DNA of 64,000 nt from Bdellovibrionales bacterium (GCA_019637855.1 JAHBUX010000001.1:209337-273336), one strand, 5' to 3'. Counted from the first letter of the stretch, positions 32,476-41,918 are shown. The notes: generated from the sequence alone by a model not told the origin. Numbers and translations are program-made.

Positions 32476-33704
32476 CAGAACTCCGCGCGGAACATGCCAT
32501 TGCCACCTTCGAAAGTTGGCACCGGAGTCCACTCGTCCATGTCAAAGTTGAAAGCTAACGATAACCGAGCTCCGTTATTGAAAGCAAATTCGTAGGCAGT
32601 TTGCAGGCGCTGCTCCATAGGCCGCCGCTTTTGATCGGCACCCAAACTCAAGTCGCCACCACGACCGAACCACGCCACTTCATATTCGGCGCGAATATGG
32701 TCAAAGCCCTGCGCCCGGCGCAAGCCACGCCAGTTGACGGCCACACTCGGCATGTCATTGAAGTGCGACAGCCGACGGGCGCCGTGATCGGTCCACTGTC
32801 TTTGCACATGAGTAAAAGCCCCTTCGTAGGTAATGACATCTTCAGGGGCACCGTGCAGGTAGGACAGCCGTGTCTGTAAACGTTGAAGACGCCAGCTTTC
32901 CGGTACTACGGCACTTGCTTGACCGTCCTTCTCCTGTCCTTCAAAGGTGTCGTCCCATTGAGCTCTTAAACCCCAACGACCCCGCTCCTCGTTCTGCAAA
33001 ATGGCGTCCACGAAGAGCAACTTCTTGTTGTAGAGGAACAAACGTTGCTCTTGTGGTCGTTGCCAACGCACCGGCTGGTCATAGCGCCCACCCCATCGCG
33101 CCCAGAGTCTCTGACTATCCAACATGCCCGTGTACCCTACGGAATATGGATCGTGGCCGGATTCAAAGCGATCCTGCATATCGTTGTGATCGGCCCGAGT
33201 GAGATCATGCATTGTGTAGTACAAACGATGGTTGAAGCCCTCATGCTGAACGAGCAGCGCCACTCCCATGTCGTTCTCGCGTTTGTAAAGTGAAGGCTCA
33301 CCATACAGATTCAAACGTAGGCCGGGCACCAAACGCCAACTGAGCTCAAGGATATTGCGGTTTTGATCCATCTCGCGATCGCGCTGATGGAAAGATGTGA
33401 ACTGGAAGTCGAGCGAATCAAGAAGCTGGGTCTGCAGCTTTAGGCGATTGTAGATCAAGAACAGCTTGTTGCTAAGGCTACCAACAGTGAGATCCAAAAC
33501 TTTGGGTTTTGTTTGAAATGTACGTTCCCATTCCAACGAAGGCGCAAAGCCATTGACGATGATTTGATATTCGGAGTCTAGATCTTCTGGGCGCTCGAAT
33601 TTCTGTGCGTCGGCTTCATTCAATCCCTGATACTCGGGCAGAATATCGAAAGCGGCCGCCGGCCAAGAGAACAGAGCGAAAATCGTCCAACGCAAGAAGC
33701 TCAT
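32475..33704 (-). CDS. Predicted outer-membrane beta-barrel protein, unknown
   Basis: 409 residues. Signal peptide FLRWTIFALFSWPAAA. The mature part alternates short amphipathic strands with charged loops (LDLTVGSLSNKLFLIYNRLK, LELSWRLVPGLRLNLYGEPS, RLQTRLSYLHGAPEDVITYE) and ends GMFRAEF, with the terminal Phe expected by the BAM complex. No specific family recognised. Confidence 0.75.
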   Translation of the reverse strand: MSFLRWTIFALFSWPAAAFDILPEYQGLNEADAQKFERPEDLDSEYQIIVNGFAPSLEWERTFQTKPKVLDLTVGSLSNKLFLIYNRLKLQTQLLDSLDFQFTSFHQRDREMDQNRNILELSWRLVPGLRLNLYGEPSLYKRENDMGVALLVQHEGFNHRLYYTMHDLTRADHNDMQDRFESGHDPYSVGYTGMLDSQRLWARWGGRYDQPVRWQRPQEQRLFLYNKKLLFVDAILQNEERGRWGLRAQWDDTFEGQEKDGQASAVVPESWRLQRLQTRLSYLHGAPEDVITYEGAFTHVQRQWTDHGARRLSHFNDMPSVAVNWRGLRRAQGFDHIRAEYEVAWFGRGGDLSLGADQKRRPMEQRLQTAYEFAFNNGARLSLAFNFDMDEWTPVPTFEGGNGMFRAEF

Positions 33705-33746
33705 AGGCTATGAGCTTACCGCTGTGTTTTTGGGTCGGCAACGATC

Positions 33747-34403
33747 TCAGTTATCCTGGCTCACCAGAAATGCGGCGCAAGCACCGATTTTCCGACCGTG
33801 AGCTCTGTAGGATCGCAGTTCCGCAACGGTGGATGCCAAAGCATCTTGTAGATACGCTTTAGTCTCGAAGTCGAGCAATGCATAGCGCTCTTGAAGAGGC
33901 AACTGACGCAAAAATTTAAGCATTACCGTGAGCACGTGAATGTTCTCTTCCACAAACTGCACCTGGGGTTTGACTTGCGGTTGCCTGTCAACGGCCACGC
34001 TTCCCAAAATTTCACGTGCCAGTGCTAAGATTAACAACGCCTGAGGAGACTCCGATTGCGCGATCTGATCCCAAAAGATCACCACGCCATTTCTGTGAGC
34101 GTCAACGGAACTCGACTGCTCAAAACTAAAGGACACTGTGTCCGGACCAAGTTCGGCTCCGCCTTGATGCAAGAGCTCTTCGGTAAAGTGAGCATCAGAC
34201 GTGGTCAAATACACCGTTGCCTCGTACTCGCCGGCAAGCGGGGATTCTCTCACTAGGTTCAGTGCCTGTAAGTAAATCTGCCATTCATCAAAGGAGAAAA
34301 ACTCCAAGGCTTGTTGATCAACTTCCGTCGCGGTTGCAAATTGCGCCGCCGATGTTGACCACGTGAATAGGAAGATTATAACGCTAACAAATAGTCGCCA
34401 CAT
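33747..34403 (-). CDS. Secreted protein, unknown
   Basis: 218 residues from the ATG at 34403 (MWRLFVSVIIFLFTWSTSAA, signal peptide). Longer upstream reading adds a non-signal N-terminus and overlaps the divergent gene. The mature part is mixed alpha/beta (LAGEYEATVYLTTSDAHFTE, LALAREILGSVAVDRQPQVK). No family recognised. Divergent from the next gene with 81 nt between starts. Confidence 0.65.
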   Translation of the reverse strand: MWRLFVSVIIFLFTWSTSAAQFATATEVDQQALEFFSFDEWQIYLQALNLVRESPLAGEYEATVYLTTSDAHFTEELLHQGGAELGPDTVSFSFEQSSSVDAHRNGVVIFWDQIAQSESPQALLILALAREILGSVAVDRQPQVKPQVQFVEENIHVLTVMLKFLRQLPLQERYALLDFETKAYLQDALASTVAELRSYRAHGRKIGACAAFLVSQDN

Positions 34404-34484
34404 ATGGCCGTCATAGTTCCAAACTGGGTACCGCACAAGGTGCCATGAAAAAATGACCAGCCCCGCAGTGGCGCTGGAGATTGT

Positions 34485-35534
34485 ATGCGTTTTATCCTCC
34501 TTTTTTTCCTTCTGATTTCCGCCACTCACGTTTATGGCGCCGACGAGGAGGAAACGCAGCTAACGGCCTGGCAAACCACGCTTTTGCAACGTCACATTGA
34601 AGATTACTTCGATCCTAGAAAACCTGCGGACCTAAGCGCTCTGAAAACACTGCGGCCATGGCTACCAACCATCGATCTGTTGCTGCGGGAGCTTCATACA
34701 AAACAGGTGTCGTTCTCCTCTGCGGCGGTCAGGAAACGTGTATTGCCATTGATGACGGTCATTCACAACCTGGCGGCTCAAGCGCCCGCACCGCGCTCGA
34801 TAGGGCTACTAACCTCCTTACATGAAAGCCTATTTCGGCTGTTGCGCAACACGCCGGCTCCCAGCGAGATGCGGCATTTGATTTTAGAGCTCTATGATCG
34901 CTGGCACCTTTGGGGCATACGCGACCTTTGGTACATCCTCAATTTGCGCGAACTGCGCGACATCGTCGACAACTCCCATCGTTTAAGAGCCGTCTTACAA
35001 CACGCCAATCCAGAGGAGTCGGGTGAGATCGCCAATATGCTTCGTGCAGCGCGCCCGCATGATCTGGCCACTTACGCCCTGCTTATGGATACCGGTCATA
35101 TGGAAGAACGCGAACTTGTCGCATTTTTGCGGATGGCCTCCGTACAATTCGCAACATCGCTAGCACGTACTCCCAACGACGAATCGCGAGATTTCCGTTT
35201 AGGCGATATCCGTTCACGCCTGGTGGCGGGCAAACTCAATGTGATCATGGGACGCCTCGTGGGTGGTGATATGGTGGTTGGGTCCGCCTTTATCAAGGCC
35301 GCCAAAGTGGCGGAACGTGCGCAACCCCTGGGCTACGACCGCATGGATCGCCTGTTCTTCTTCACTCTGCTACAAGAGGGGCGTCTGGATTGGTATGACC
35401 GTGTCTCGTGGCGTCTGCGCGTGGATGAAGTGGCATATCAAAATATCCGCCTGCGCGATCGTTACCGTGTGCAAGACAATGTGATTGTGGTGAATTTCAC
35501 ACCAGCTGATCGTTGCGAGGACGACCTGGAGTAA
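34485..35534 (+). CDS. Secreted helical protein, unknown
   Basis: 349 residues. Signal peptide MRFILLFFLLISATHVYG. The rest is strongly helical and leucine/arginine-rich (LLTSLHESLFRLLRNTPAPS, LWYILNLRELRDIVDNSHRL), suggesting a helical-repeat periplasmic protein. No catalytic motif or family recognised. Ends 2 nt before the stop of the convergent FHA gene. Confidence 0.68.
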   Translation: MRFILLFFLLISATHVYGADEEETQLTAWQTTLLQRHIEDYFDPRKPADLSALKTLRPWLPTIDLLLRELHTKQVSFSSAAVRKRVLPLMTVIHNLAAQAPAPRSIGLLTSLHESLFRLLRNTPAPSEMRHLILELYDRWHLWGIRDLWYILNLRELRDIVDNSHRLRAVLQHANPEESGEIANMLRAARPHDLATYALLMDTGHMEERELVAFLRMASVQFATSLARTPNDESRDFRLGDIRSRLVAGKLNVIMGRLVGGDMVVGSAFIKAAKVAERAQPLGYDRMDRLFFFTLLQEGRLDWYDRVSWRLRVDEVAYQNIRLRDRYRVQDNVIVVNFTPADRCEDDLE

Positions 35535-35536
35535 AA

Positions 35537-37798
35537 CTACTCGGTCGCGGCTGTGCCGCCTTGACTGTGACGTTCAAAGAACTGTTTCTCGAATTTTTTA
35601 AAAGATTCCAAACGCACCTGAGATCCAAGCAGCGTGCGCATGCGATTCATGGCCTCAGTCTCATCCTGCTTCATTTTCTCCAGGCCTTGATTCACAAAAT
35701 CCGGATGTATGTTGGCGCGCTTGTCAGCCAATGTCTTCACTAAAGTGACCGAGATTCCCATCAGCTCGATGACTTTGCTTTCATCGGTCTTCCAGGTCTT
35801 GAGCATATAGGGCACCAAACCCTTTAAGAATTTTTTCTGAAAATCGTCGCTGGTGTAAGTCCCAGTGAAGTTTTCGGTGTACACCACATTGTCCACATAA
35901 GTGGCCTTGAAATCCGAGGTCTGTGGCGGATTGAAACGACGCGACTCTAGGTCGGCCTTGCGCTGCTCTTGCAAAGCCGCCACCTGACGTTGTACCGGAG
36001 ACTGTTCGTTCTTTAAAAAGAAGTACGCGTGTTCACCGATCAAAGCCATGGCCATCCCGACCATCGCGCCGGTCATACCGGTCATCCATTTTTGCCGGCG
36101 CTTAAGTTCAATCAAGGATGCCTGTTTGGCTTTGGCCGAGTCATCTTTGGTGATGGTGACGATCTGCTTTTCCAAAAGACTCCGCATCTCGTCCTGCAGG
36201 GGCTTAAGGTTTTTGGCTTTCGCGCTTGGATCTTCTTTCAAATAGGTCTCAACGGTCAGCGCCAGCTCGCGGCTCATCAGGTCTTTTTTGTCATGCAGCT
36301 CATCAACTAGTGACAGTTCCATCTCGCGAATCTTGCGCGTGGTTTGAAGCTTCAGCTCTTCCATATGCGCGATCTCTTCTTTACCGATCTTCGCCTTGTC
36401 GTCTTCAAGCTTGGCGCGCAACTGCAACAGCTCATTGGCGGCGTCATCTTGCGCGTCTTTGACGCGATTGTTGGCCGCGCGAATTTCATCATTCAATTTC
36501 GTCAAGGCGTCTTGCGAAGTCTTCACCTGTTTGTCGGTGATTTCGCGCTCATTTTTCATCTTTTCGATATCGGCGCGAAGATTGAGCAACTCCTGTTGGC
36601 CTTGCTCAGCCGCCTTGCTCGCCGCTTCGACCTGGTCAAGGAGACGTTTGGACTCCTCGGTTTTGCCCTTCAGCAAAGCCTCAACCTCGGTCAAGCGAGC
36701 GTCCTCTTGTTGGCGGGCCGCAGTCAGCTGTTGCGCCTGTGCCTTCAACGTCTTTATGGACTCAAGCTTGTCTTTGAGTTCGTTTTCGACTCCGGTACGC
36801 CGCTCTTCTAATTCAATGCGCAGCTCTTGGCGCTGATGGGCAGCCTCTTTCATAAGGTCTTCATCAAAACGTGCCAGGCGCTCGTCCATCACGACACGCG
36901 TTTTAGCCACCAACTCTTCTTCTTTTTTCTTCGAAATGTCTTCGGCTTCGACCAAGCGTTGCTCTTTGAGATCACGCGCGGTCTGCTGCGCCTCTTCGAG
37001 CATGCGTTCGCAATCTTCCTCAGTGCGTTTGCGCAGATCGGTCACGAAATTCTCCGTTTGCTGACGGATATCACCGGCTTTCTGACGGGCAACGTCCAGA
37101 ATGCGCACAGACTCTTCTTGTGACTTCTGATAAATCTGCTCGGAAGCCAGGTAGGCTTCGTTCATGCGACGCTGATAGACCTCGTCCATTTTGGCTTGCG
37201 TTTCGTGGGCCCGACGATAGATCTCTTCGACCCTGCGCTCGGCCTCGACTTCAGCCTCTTGTAAAAGCACGGCCGCCTTCTTCTGCGCCTCTTGCACTAC
37301 GCGTTCCGCCTGCTGCTGGGCATCGTCGGCCGGGCGAGCTAGGGGTGTAACGACCGAGCGACGCAATTCACGACGGTGAGTCGAGGTGCTGGTCACAATC
37401 GTATCCGAAACGGCACCACGTTCTTCTTGGCGCGGCACCGGGGGCGCACCCTCTTTGCGCATCAACGCTTCGATCGAAACGCTTAAGCGCACTCCCGCCT
37501 GGCCCATGGTCACTTGATCTTCGGGCTGCACGCGCGTCATCACATGCGGCTTCACGCGCTTGCCGTTCACGAATGTGCCGTTGGAAGACCCATGATCTTC
37601 GATCCAGCAAAACCCATCTTTTGTGCTGATGGTAAGGTGACGGCGACTGAGAGTTTCGTGTGAGATGGTCAAATGACAATCGTCGGCCCGGCCCACGGTG
37701 AGCATATCCCCGTCCACCTTCTTTGTGGTGGATCCCGCCGCTGTGGCGATTGTCACATAAAAGCCACCGGGTTTGCCGGTGGTGTTCTCACCTTTCAA
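35537..37798 (-). CDS. FHA-domain protein with long coiled coil and C-terminal membrane helix
   Basis: 753 residues; TTG start with AAGGTG 6 nt upstream, 10 nt after the TolQ/ExbB-like gene. The FHA domain at about 25-105 has the phosphothreonine-binding pattern LTVGRADDCHL, SRRHLTI and GSSNGTFVNG. A coiled coil of ~400 residues follows (QQAERVVQEAQKKAAVLLQE onward), then one membrane helix at about 570-595 (MTGMTGAMVGMAMALIGEHA) and a ~150-residue domain on the far side. It would present a phosphopeptide reader in the cytoplasm joined through the membrane to the periplasm. Last gene of a three-gene motor-like unit. Confidence 0.88.
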   Translation of the reverse strand: MKGENTTGKPGGFYVTIATAAGSTTKKVDGDMLTVGRADDCHLTISHETLSRRHLTISTKDGFCWIEDHGSSNGTFVNGKRVKPHVMTRVQPEDQVTMGQAGVRLSVSIEALMRKEGAPPVPRQEERGAVSDTIVTSTSTHRRELRRSVVTPLARPADDAQQQAERVVQEAQKKAAVLLQEAEVEAERRVEEIYRRAHETQAKMDEVYQRRMNEAYLASEQIYQKSQEESVRILDVARQKAGDIRQQTENFVTDLRKRTEEDCERMLEEAQQTARDLKEQRLVEAEDISKKKEEELVAKTRVVMDERLARFDEDLMKEAAHQRQELRIELEERRTGVENELKDKLESIKTLKAQAQQLTAARQQEDARLTEVEALLKGKTEESKRLLDQVEAASKAAEQGQQELLNLRADIEKMKNEREITDKQVKTSQDALTKLNDEIRAANNRVKDAQDDAANELLQLRAKLEDDKAKIGKEEIAHMEELKLQTTRKIREMELSLVDELHDKKDLMSRELALTVETYLKEDPSAKAKNLKPLQDEMRSLLEKQIVTITKDDSAKAKQASLIELKRRQKWMTGMTGAMVGMAMALIGEHAYFFLKNEQSPVQRQVAALQEQRKADLESRRFNPPQTSDFKATYVDNVVYTENFTGTYTSDDFQKKFLKGLVPYMLKTWKTDESKVIELMGISVTLVKTLADKRANIHPDFVNQGLEKMKQDETEAMNRMRTLLGSQVRLESFKKFEKQFFERHSQGGTAATE

Positions 37799-37808
37799 TA
37801 CTTACACC

Positions 37809-38738
37809 TTATGACGCTTTAGGCGCCTCTGCGGCGGGAGCGCCGCGCTGATGCGCATAACGCTTGGCCTCCGCGTTCACTGCGTCCTCGGCCAAAGCCT
37901 CGACCGGGTCGCGATGTTCATCAAAGTCTTTGTCGCCATGCGGGTATTCATTGTTGTCCGCGCGGTACCAAAGGAGATCGAGCGAAGTTTCGAAGCGATC
38001 CACCATCGAGAAAAACACACGTTCGGGGGAGAACAGCGTATTCCAGATGTGCATGCCAAGAGAAAACACGATGCCCACAATAGAGGTCTTCATAGCGAAG
38101 GCGATCTCTTGTAGGAAGCGATCCATAATGTTCTTGGTGTTTTCAAGGTCCTGGAGGTTCATACCGCCAAGCTCTTGCAAACCACCGGCGATACCGACGA
38201 AGGTTCCTAAGATACCAGTGATAACGAAGAGACCCGGCAGGAGGGAAACCAAGTCGTTCGCCGCCGCAACCGGCACCAAACCAAATACGCGATTGAAACA
38301 CGGGTTCTTGTGAAAGGTCGAACGCGTGATCTGCAAGAGTTTAGGAGTGTCGTTGGTCCACTTCAAAAACTTCAACTGATTCAAAATGTCACGCACCATA
38401 TAGGCGCAACCCGGCTTCACCAAAAAGATGCGATCGCTCAAGGCCATCATCTTGTCGCCTTTACGGCGTTTCAAACGATCACGCAGAGCGAAGGATTCGT
38501 AATAGGTGCGCTCGAGCAAGCGCTTCGACAGCGTGTAGAACGAAACGTTCTTCACCGGGCCAGGCTTTTCCGCGTCGATGTAGCGAGTGACTCGCTTTTC
38601 GAACTCCGCAGAGAACCATTCGTGACGTTTGGTGGTGTACCAAATCATATAGCGGCAGAACATGCCGGCCACGAAGACCAACCCCATCAGATAGGGCAAG
38701 CCGAGGATAAAATACTCAGCGAATTGTCTTGAACTCAT
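37809..38738 (-). CDS. TolQ/ExbB/MotA-type proton-channel protein
   Basis: 309 residues with three membrane helices, the TolQ/ExbB topology: about 10-35 (LGLPYLMGLVFVAGMFCRYM), 168-195 (LFVITGILGTFVGIAGGL, with the family LGT-xxG pattern) and 213-240 (FAMKTSIVGIVFSLGMHIWN). A cytoplasmic domain of ~130 residues separates helices 1 and 2; the Ala/Glu-rich tail is cytoplasmic. Such proteins form the pentamer that carries protons and turns around a TolR/MotB-type dimer. It lies between the MotB-like gene (9 nt upstream) and the FHA gene, so all three are likely made together. Confidence 0.88.
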   Translation of the reverse strand: MSSRQFAEYFILGLPYLMGLVFVAGMFCRYMIWYTTKRHEWFSAEFEKRVTRYIDAEKPGPVKNVSFYTLSKRLLERTYYESFALRDRLKRRKGDKMMALSDRIFLVKPGCAYMVRDILNQLKFLKWTNDTPKLLQITRSTFHKNPCFNRVFGLVPVAAANDLVSLLPGLFVITGILGTFVGIAGGLQELGGMNLQDLENTKNIMDRFLQEIAFAMKTSIVGIVFSLGMHIWNTLFSPERVFFSMVDRFETSLDLLWYRADNNEYPHGDKDFDEHRDPVEALAEDAVNAEAKRYAHQRGAPAAEAPKAS

Positions 38739-38747
38739 ACCATCCCC

Positions 38748-40472
38748 CTACTTCTTCCCGTCCATACTGAAACGGACGATCACCTTTTGAGCTTTCTTAC
38801 AATCGTTGACCTTACAGAATTCGGCGGCGCTTGACGGACTACGTCCCTGCACCTTCATCACTTCCAAAAAGCTACGACCCGAGACCTTCATCAAAGCCAA
38901 CAGGTCCTGCTGATGGGCGAACTCACCGTCTTTGTTGTTCACGAGATATGTGAAAATCGAGTTAGCTCGGCGGTAGCTGAGATCCATATTGTATTTCAAA
39001 GCGGCTTTGTCTTCGGCCTTGCCACTGCGTGGATCTACGAACCGTCCTTTATATGTAGGCGAAGCGAAGCCCACGACCTCGACCGAGGAGATCTTGTTGG
39101 CCACCTTGGAATTCCCAAAAAGAGACTTTGAATAGACGGGCATCGCGCGTTCGATCACGTCTTTCATCTGCGGCTTCAGGTTGGCCGAGTCGCTATCGAA
39201 GTAAGAGTCGCCGAAGTCCAATACGACTTCGCCCGTCCCCATATCCACATCGGCCTTGATCCCCGCCGCGGCAAAACCTTTTTTGATTTCACGGGCGATA
39301 TCGCGGCGAGCGTCCATCTCCTCTTTGGCTTTGGCTAACTGTCCTTCGGTGTCTTTCAGCTGACCGCTAAGACCGGCGATCTTGCCCTGCATCTCAGACT
39401 CTTTGCGAGCCGCGGCGGCGCGAAATTCACCTTCACGGCGGGCGCGTTCAGCGGCGTCCATTTTACCTTTACGAATCTCGGCGTCCAGAGCGGCGCGGGC
39501 CGACGCGCGATCAGCTGCATACTGACCTTTGATGGCGTCGATCTGACCTTTCAAGCCTTCAGCTTCTCCACGCGCGGCAGCCGCTTCGCCGCGAGCAGCC
39601 TGAGCATCACCGCGCGCCGCTTGCGCCTCTTGAGCCTTACGTTCCAACGCCGCTTGGGTTCCAGTCAAAGCTTGCTGAGTACCTAGCAGAGCTTTCTGCG
39701 TACCCTGGAGATCCGAAGAGAGTTTATCCAGCTGCTGCGAGTAGGTCTGATTGACCGCTTGCATCTGCTCGATTTTCTCTTGCGCTTGTTCCTGCAGCTT
39801 GCGAGTTTTCTCTTCAAACTGCTTTTTGGTCAGCTGCTTTTCTTTGTAAGCCGATAGCAACCGCTTCTTGTTTTGCTCCAAAGCCTCTTTGGCATCTTCG
39901 ATCTTGCGCTCTTGCGCTTCGATCGCGGCTTTCTTCTGGGCCACTTCGGACTCTAGACCTTCAATATTCTGCTGCTGTTCATCGATCGTTTGATCTTGTT
40001 CGTGAATAACCACGTTGCGATTTTGAATCTTGGTCTTCGCCACTTTGTTGGCGTTGATAATATTGCGGACCATCTGCTGATACTTGGTCAGAGCCACGGC
40101 CTTCTTGTCGTTCTCGAGAGCTTCACGGGCCAAACGCTCTTGATCACTTTTGGCCTCTTCCTTCAGCAAAGTGAGCTTATCCATGAGCTCGTTATATTCC
40201 TGCATTTCATCTTTGCTAGCGGACTTTTCGAGATAGTCAGTCTTCACTTGTTCATACATTTTGAGCTGGCTACGCAGCTCTTCGACCTGCATGGTGAGCT
40301 TTTGATTGTCGACTTGCGCTTTAATTGCATCGGTTCCAGTGCGTAAACTGGAGGTGACGTACAGAAGCAAAAAGATCGTGCTGAGACCGAGAAACAAATC
40401 GGAATACGACGTCCAAAAGCTGTCGCCGCTGCTACCGTGTCCGCCTTTATTTCTGTTGTAATCGAAAGCCAT
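38748..40472 (-). CDS. MotB/OmpA-like stator protein with extended coiled coil
   Basis: 574 residues, first gene of the unit. A single N-terminal helix reads FWTSYSDLFLGLSTIFLLLY; Asp25 sits where MotB has its proton-carrying Asp. A very long coiled coil (about 45-390) includes the repeated block AARGDAQAARGEAAAARGEA. The C-terminal OmpA-like peptidoglycan-binding domain (about 405-570) has VVLDFGDSYFDSDSANLKPQ and VVGFASPTYKGRF. MotB itself has only ~100 residues between helix and OmpA domain, so this arm would reach far across the periplasm. Confidence 0.88.
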   Translation of the reverse strand: MAFDYNRNKGGHGSSGDSFWTSYSDLFLGLSTIFLLLYVTSSLRTGTDAIKAQVDNQKLTMQVEELRSQLKMYEQVKTDYLEKSASKDEMQEYNELMDKLTLLKEEAKSDQERLAREALENDKKAVALTKYQQMVRNIINANKVAKTKIQNRNVVIHEQDQTIDEQQQNIEGLESEVAQKKAAIEAQERKIEDAKEALEQNKKRLLSAYKEKQLTKKQFEEKTRKLQEQAQEKIEQMQAVNQTYSQQLDKLSSDLQGTQKALLGTQQALTGTQAALERKAQEAQAARGDAQAARGEAAAARGEAEGLKGQIDAIKGQYAADRASARAALDAEIRKGKMDAAERARREGEFRAAAARKESEMQGKIAGLSGQLKDTEGQLAKAKEEMDARRDIAREIKKGFAAAGIKADVDMGTGEVVLDFGDSYFDSDSANLKPQMKDVIERAMPVYSKSLFGNSKVANKISSVEVVGFASPTYKGRFVDPRSGKAEDKAALKYNMDLSYRRANSIFTYLVNNKDGEFAHQQDLLALMKVSGRSFLEVMKVQGRSPSSAAEFCKVNDCKKAQKVIVRFSMDGKK

Positions 40473-40726
40473 GCGACCCCCGTGACCATTCGAAGAATGT
40501 ATCCAGCCTTGCCCTAATGTCTTTTCGACTTATATATGCCGCACCTTAAGTGCCGGTCGAAAGCCCGGTCCAAAGTCGGACACGTAAAGAAGTTCGACAC
40601 AACCAAGTGTAGTTTTGAGAGAGAAAACGTCGAAGTTTTGGACAGTTCGGCTAAACATTTCCTATAGGGAATTCGAGTACTTTGAGGTAAAAAGACCCCG
40701 TTCAACAAACACTTTGGAGGCAATGA

Positions 40727-41386
40727 ATGCGTACCCCTTTACTTAAGTCCGTGCTTGCACTGAGCGTGGTTTTCTCTGCGACAGGTGCATGGGCCGATTC
40801 CGACGGATCGAGCGGCGGACCTGTGGGCCGTCCCGGCCAACAACAACCTTATGTCGACACTGACGAAGGCTATGACCAAGGTTACGACCAGCCGGTCGAG
40901 CAACCCTACGTTCAGCAACAACCACAAATGCAAAACAATGTTGTGATCCAAAACCAAGGCTATCAGTTCAGCCCCGGCGCAGCTTACCTGTTCGCAGGTC
41001 GCGGCTTGCCGAACAATTTCGTTTGCCAATCTTGCATCGTGAACGTATTCGGCCCTATGGCAGACATCATCGCCGTCAGTCCCTACGGCGCATACCGCAT
41101 TTGGCAAGGCCCGCGCGGTTGCAACAATGTGAATCTGATCCAAACTGTGAATCAGATCAAAGTTCAAACTGGTATGTGCGGTAACTTACCGTTCTTGCCG
41201 GTTCAGCCGTGTGTGTACGGCGGTGCGCCTCCTGTCCTTCCTCCGGGCGGCGGTTGCTTTAACGGTGGTTGCGGTGGCGGCGGTATCAGACCTCCCTATA
41301 TCCCGGGCGGCGGTGGCGGATATCCGGCCCCCGTATACGGTCCCGGCGGCGGCGGATACGCTCCAGGCGGCGGCCCCCTGTTCTAG
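40727..41386 (+). CDS. Secreted Gly/Pro/Gln-rich protein, unknown
   Basis: 219 residues; signal peptide ending around SATGAWA, with GGAGG before the ATG. A Tyr/Gln/Pro-rich segment (EGYDQGYDQPVEQPYVQQQP) precedes a compact Cys-containing core (NFVCQSCIVNVFGPMADIIA, GCNNVNLIQTVNQIKVQTGM) and a Gly-rich tail. Divergent from the motor operon with a 254-nt gap holding no other visible gene. Followed by a textbook terminator. Confidence 0.7.
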   Translation: MRTPLLKSVLALSVVFSATGAWADSDGSSGGPVGRPGQQQPYVDTDEGYDQGYDQPVEQPYVQQQPQMQNNVVIQNQGYQFSPGAAYLFAGRGLPNNFVCQSCIVNVFGPMADIIAVSPYGAYRIWQGPRGCNNVNLIQTVNQIKVQTGMCGNLPFLPVQPCVYGGAPPVLPPGGGCFNGGCGGGGIRPPYIPGGGGGYPAPVYGPGGGGYAPGGGPLF

Positions 41387-41393
41387 TTAGCTA

Positions 41394-41918
41394 TTAGTGA
41401 GTCATTGAATTGCGCGAAGCAAGCGCAGAAGCGGGCTTAACAGGCCCGCTTTTTTTTGCGTAAATGGCGTCACGCTCGCGCGTATACACCGCAACCAGAT
41501 CATTGAGCTGCTCCATGCTTAAGCGTTTGGTGAGTTCCGGGAAGAAGTCCTCTTGCTCGCCTTCAAGATGACGATGCAGAAGGTCCTTCACTACCTTGAG
41601 TTTGGCACGGAATTGATCCGTCAGCTCTTCCGCCTGCCCCATTTCTTTGAGCAATAGGTCTATAAGATCGTTTTCGACGTAGCTTTCTAAGACAAACTTG
41701 CGCAGAGGCCAGAAGATTTTGGACATATTCTCTTCGAGTAAGGCGTACAGAGTGTACTCTTCGGCTTTTGTACAGGCGCTGACGAGAGCTTTGAAGGTGC
41801 GGAAGCTATTGAAGCAGCCACCCTCACTGGGTTCGGGGCGGCCACAGTCTTCAGTCAAATGATCGGCCGCGCTTAGAATCCGCCGATGATCGGCGCGCAG
41901 CACTTCCACTAGCGTCAT
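41394..41918 (-). CDS. Hemerythrin-like HHE-domain protein
   Basis: 174 residues from the Met at 41918 (MTLVEVLRADHRRILSAADH). Di-iron hemerythrin pattern: His in DHRRIL, then further His/Glu ligands ending with LLHRHLEGEQEDFFPELTKR (HxxxE). Such proteins bind oxygen or nitric oxide, or sense redox state. The last ~20 codons include the terminator of the convergent gene (encoding KKSGP). Confidence 0.85.
   Translation of the reverse strand: MTLVEVLRADHRRILSAADHLTEDCGRPEPSEGGCFNSFRTFKALVSACTKAEEYTLYALLEENMSKIFWPLRKFVLESYVENDLIDLLLKEMGQAEELTDQFRAKLKVVKDLLHRHLEGEQEDFFPELTKRLSMEQLNDLVAVYTRERDAIYAKKSGPVKPASALASRNSMTH
41430..41457 (+). terminator. Rho-independent terminator of the Gly-rich secreted gene
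   Basis: 7-bp perfect stem AGCGGGC / GCCCGCT, loop TTAACAG, then seven further T. It is 44 nt after the stop and lies inside the 3' end of the convergent hemerythrin coding region. Confidence 0.85.

Noticed and set aside
35537-40472. Zorya-type defence system
   Set aside because: There is a TolQ/MotA-type and a MotB-type protein, but no ZorC/ZorD helicase or nuclease. The long coil is on the MotB-like protein rather than the channel protein, and an FHA protein is added.
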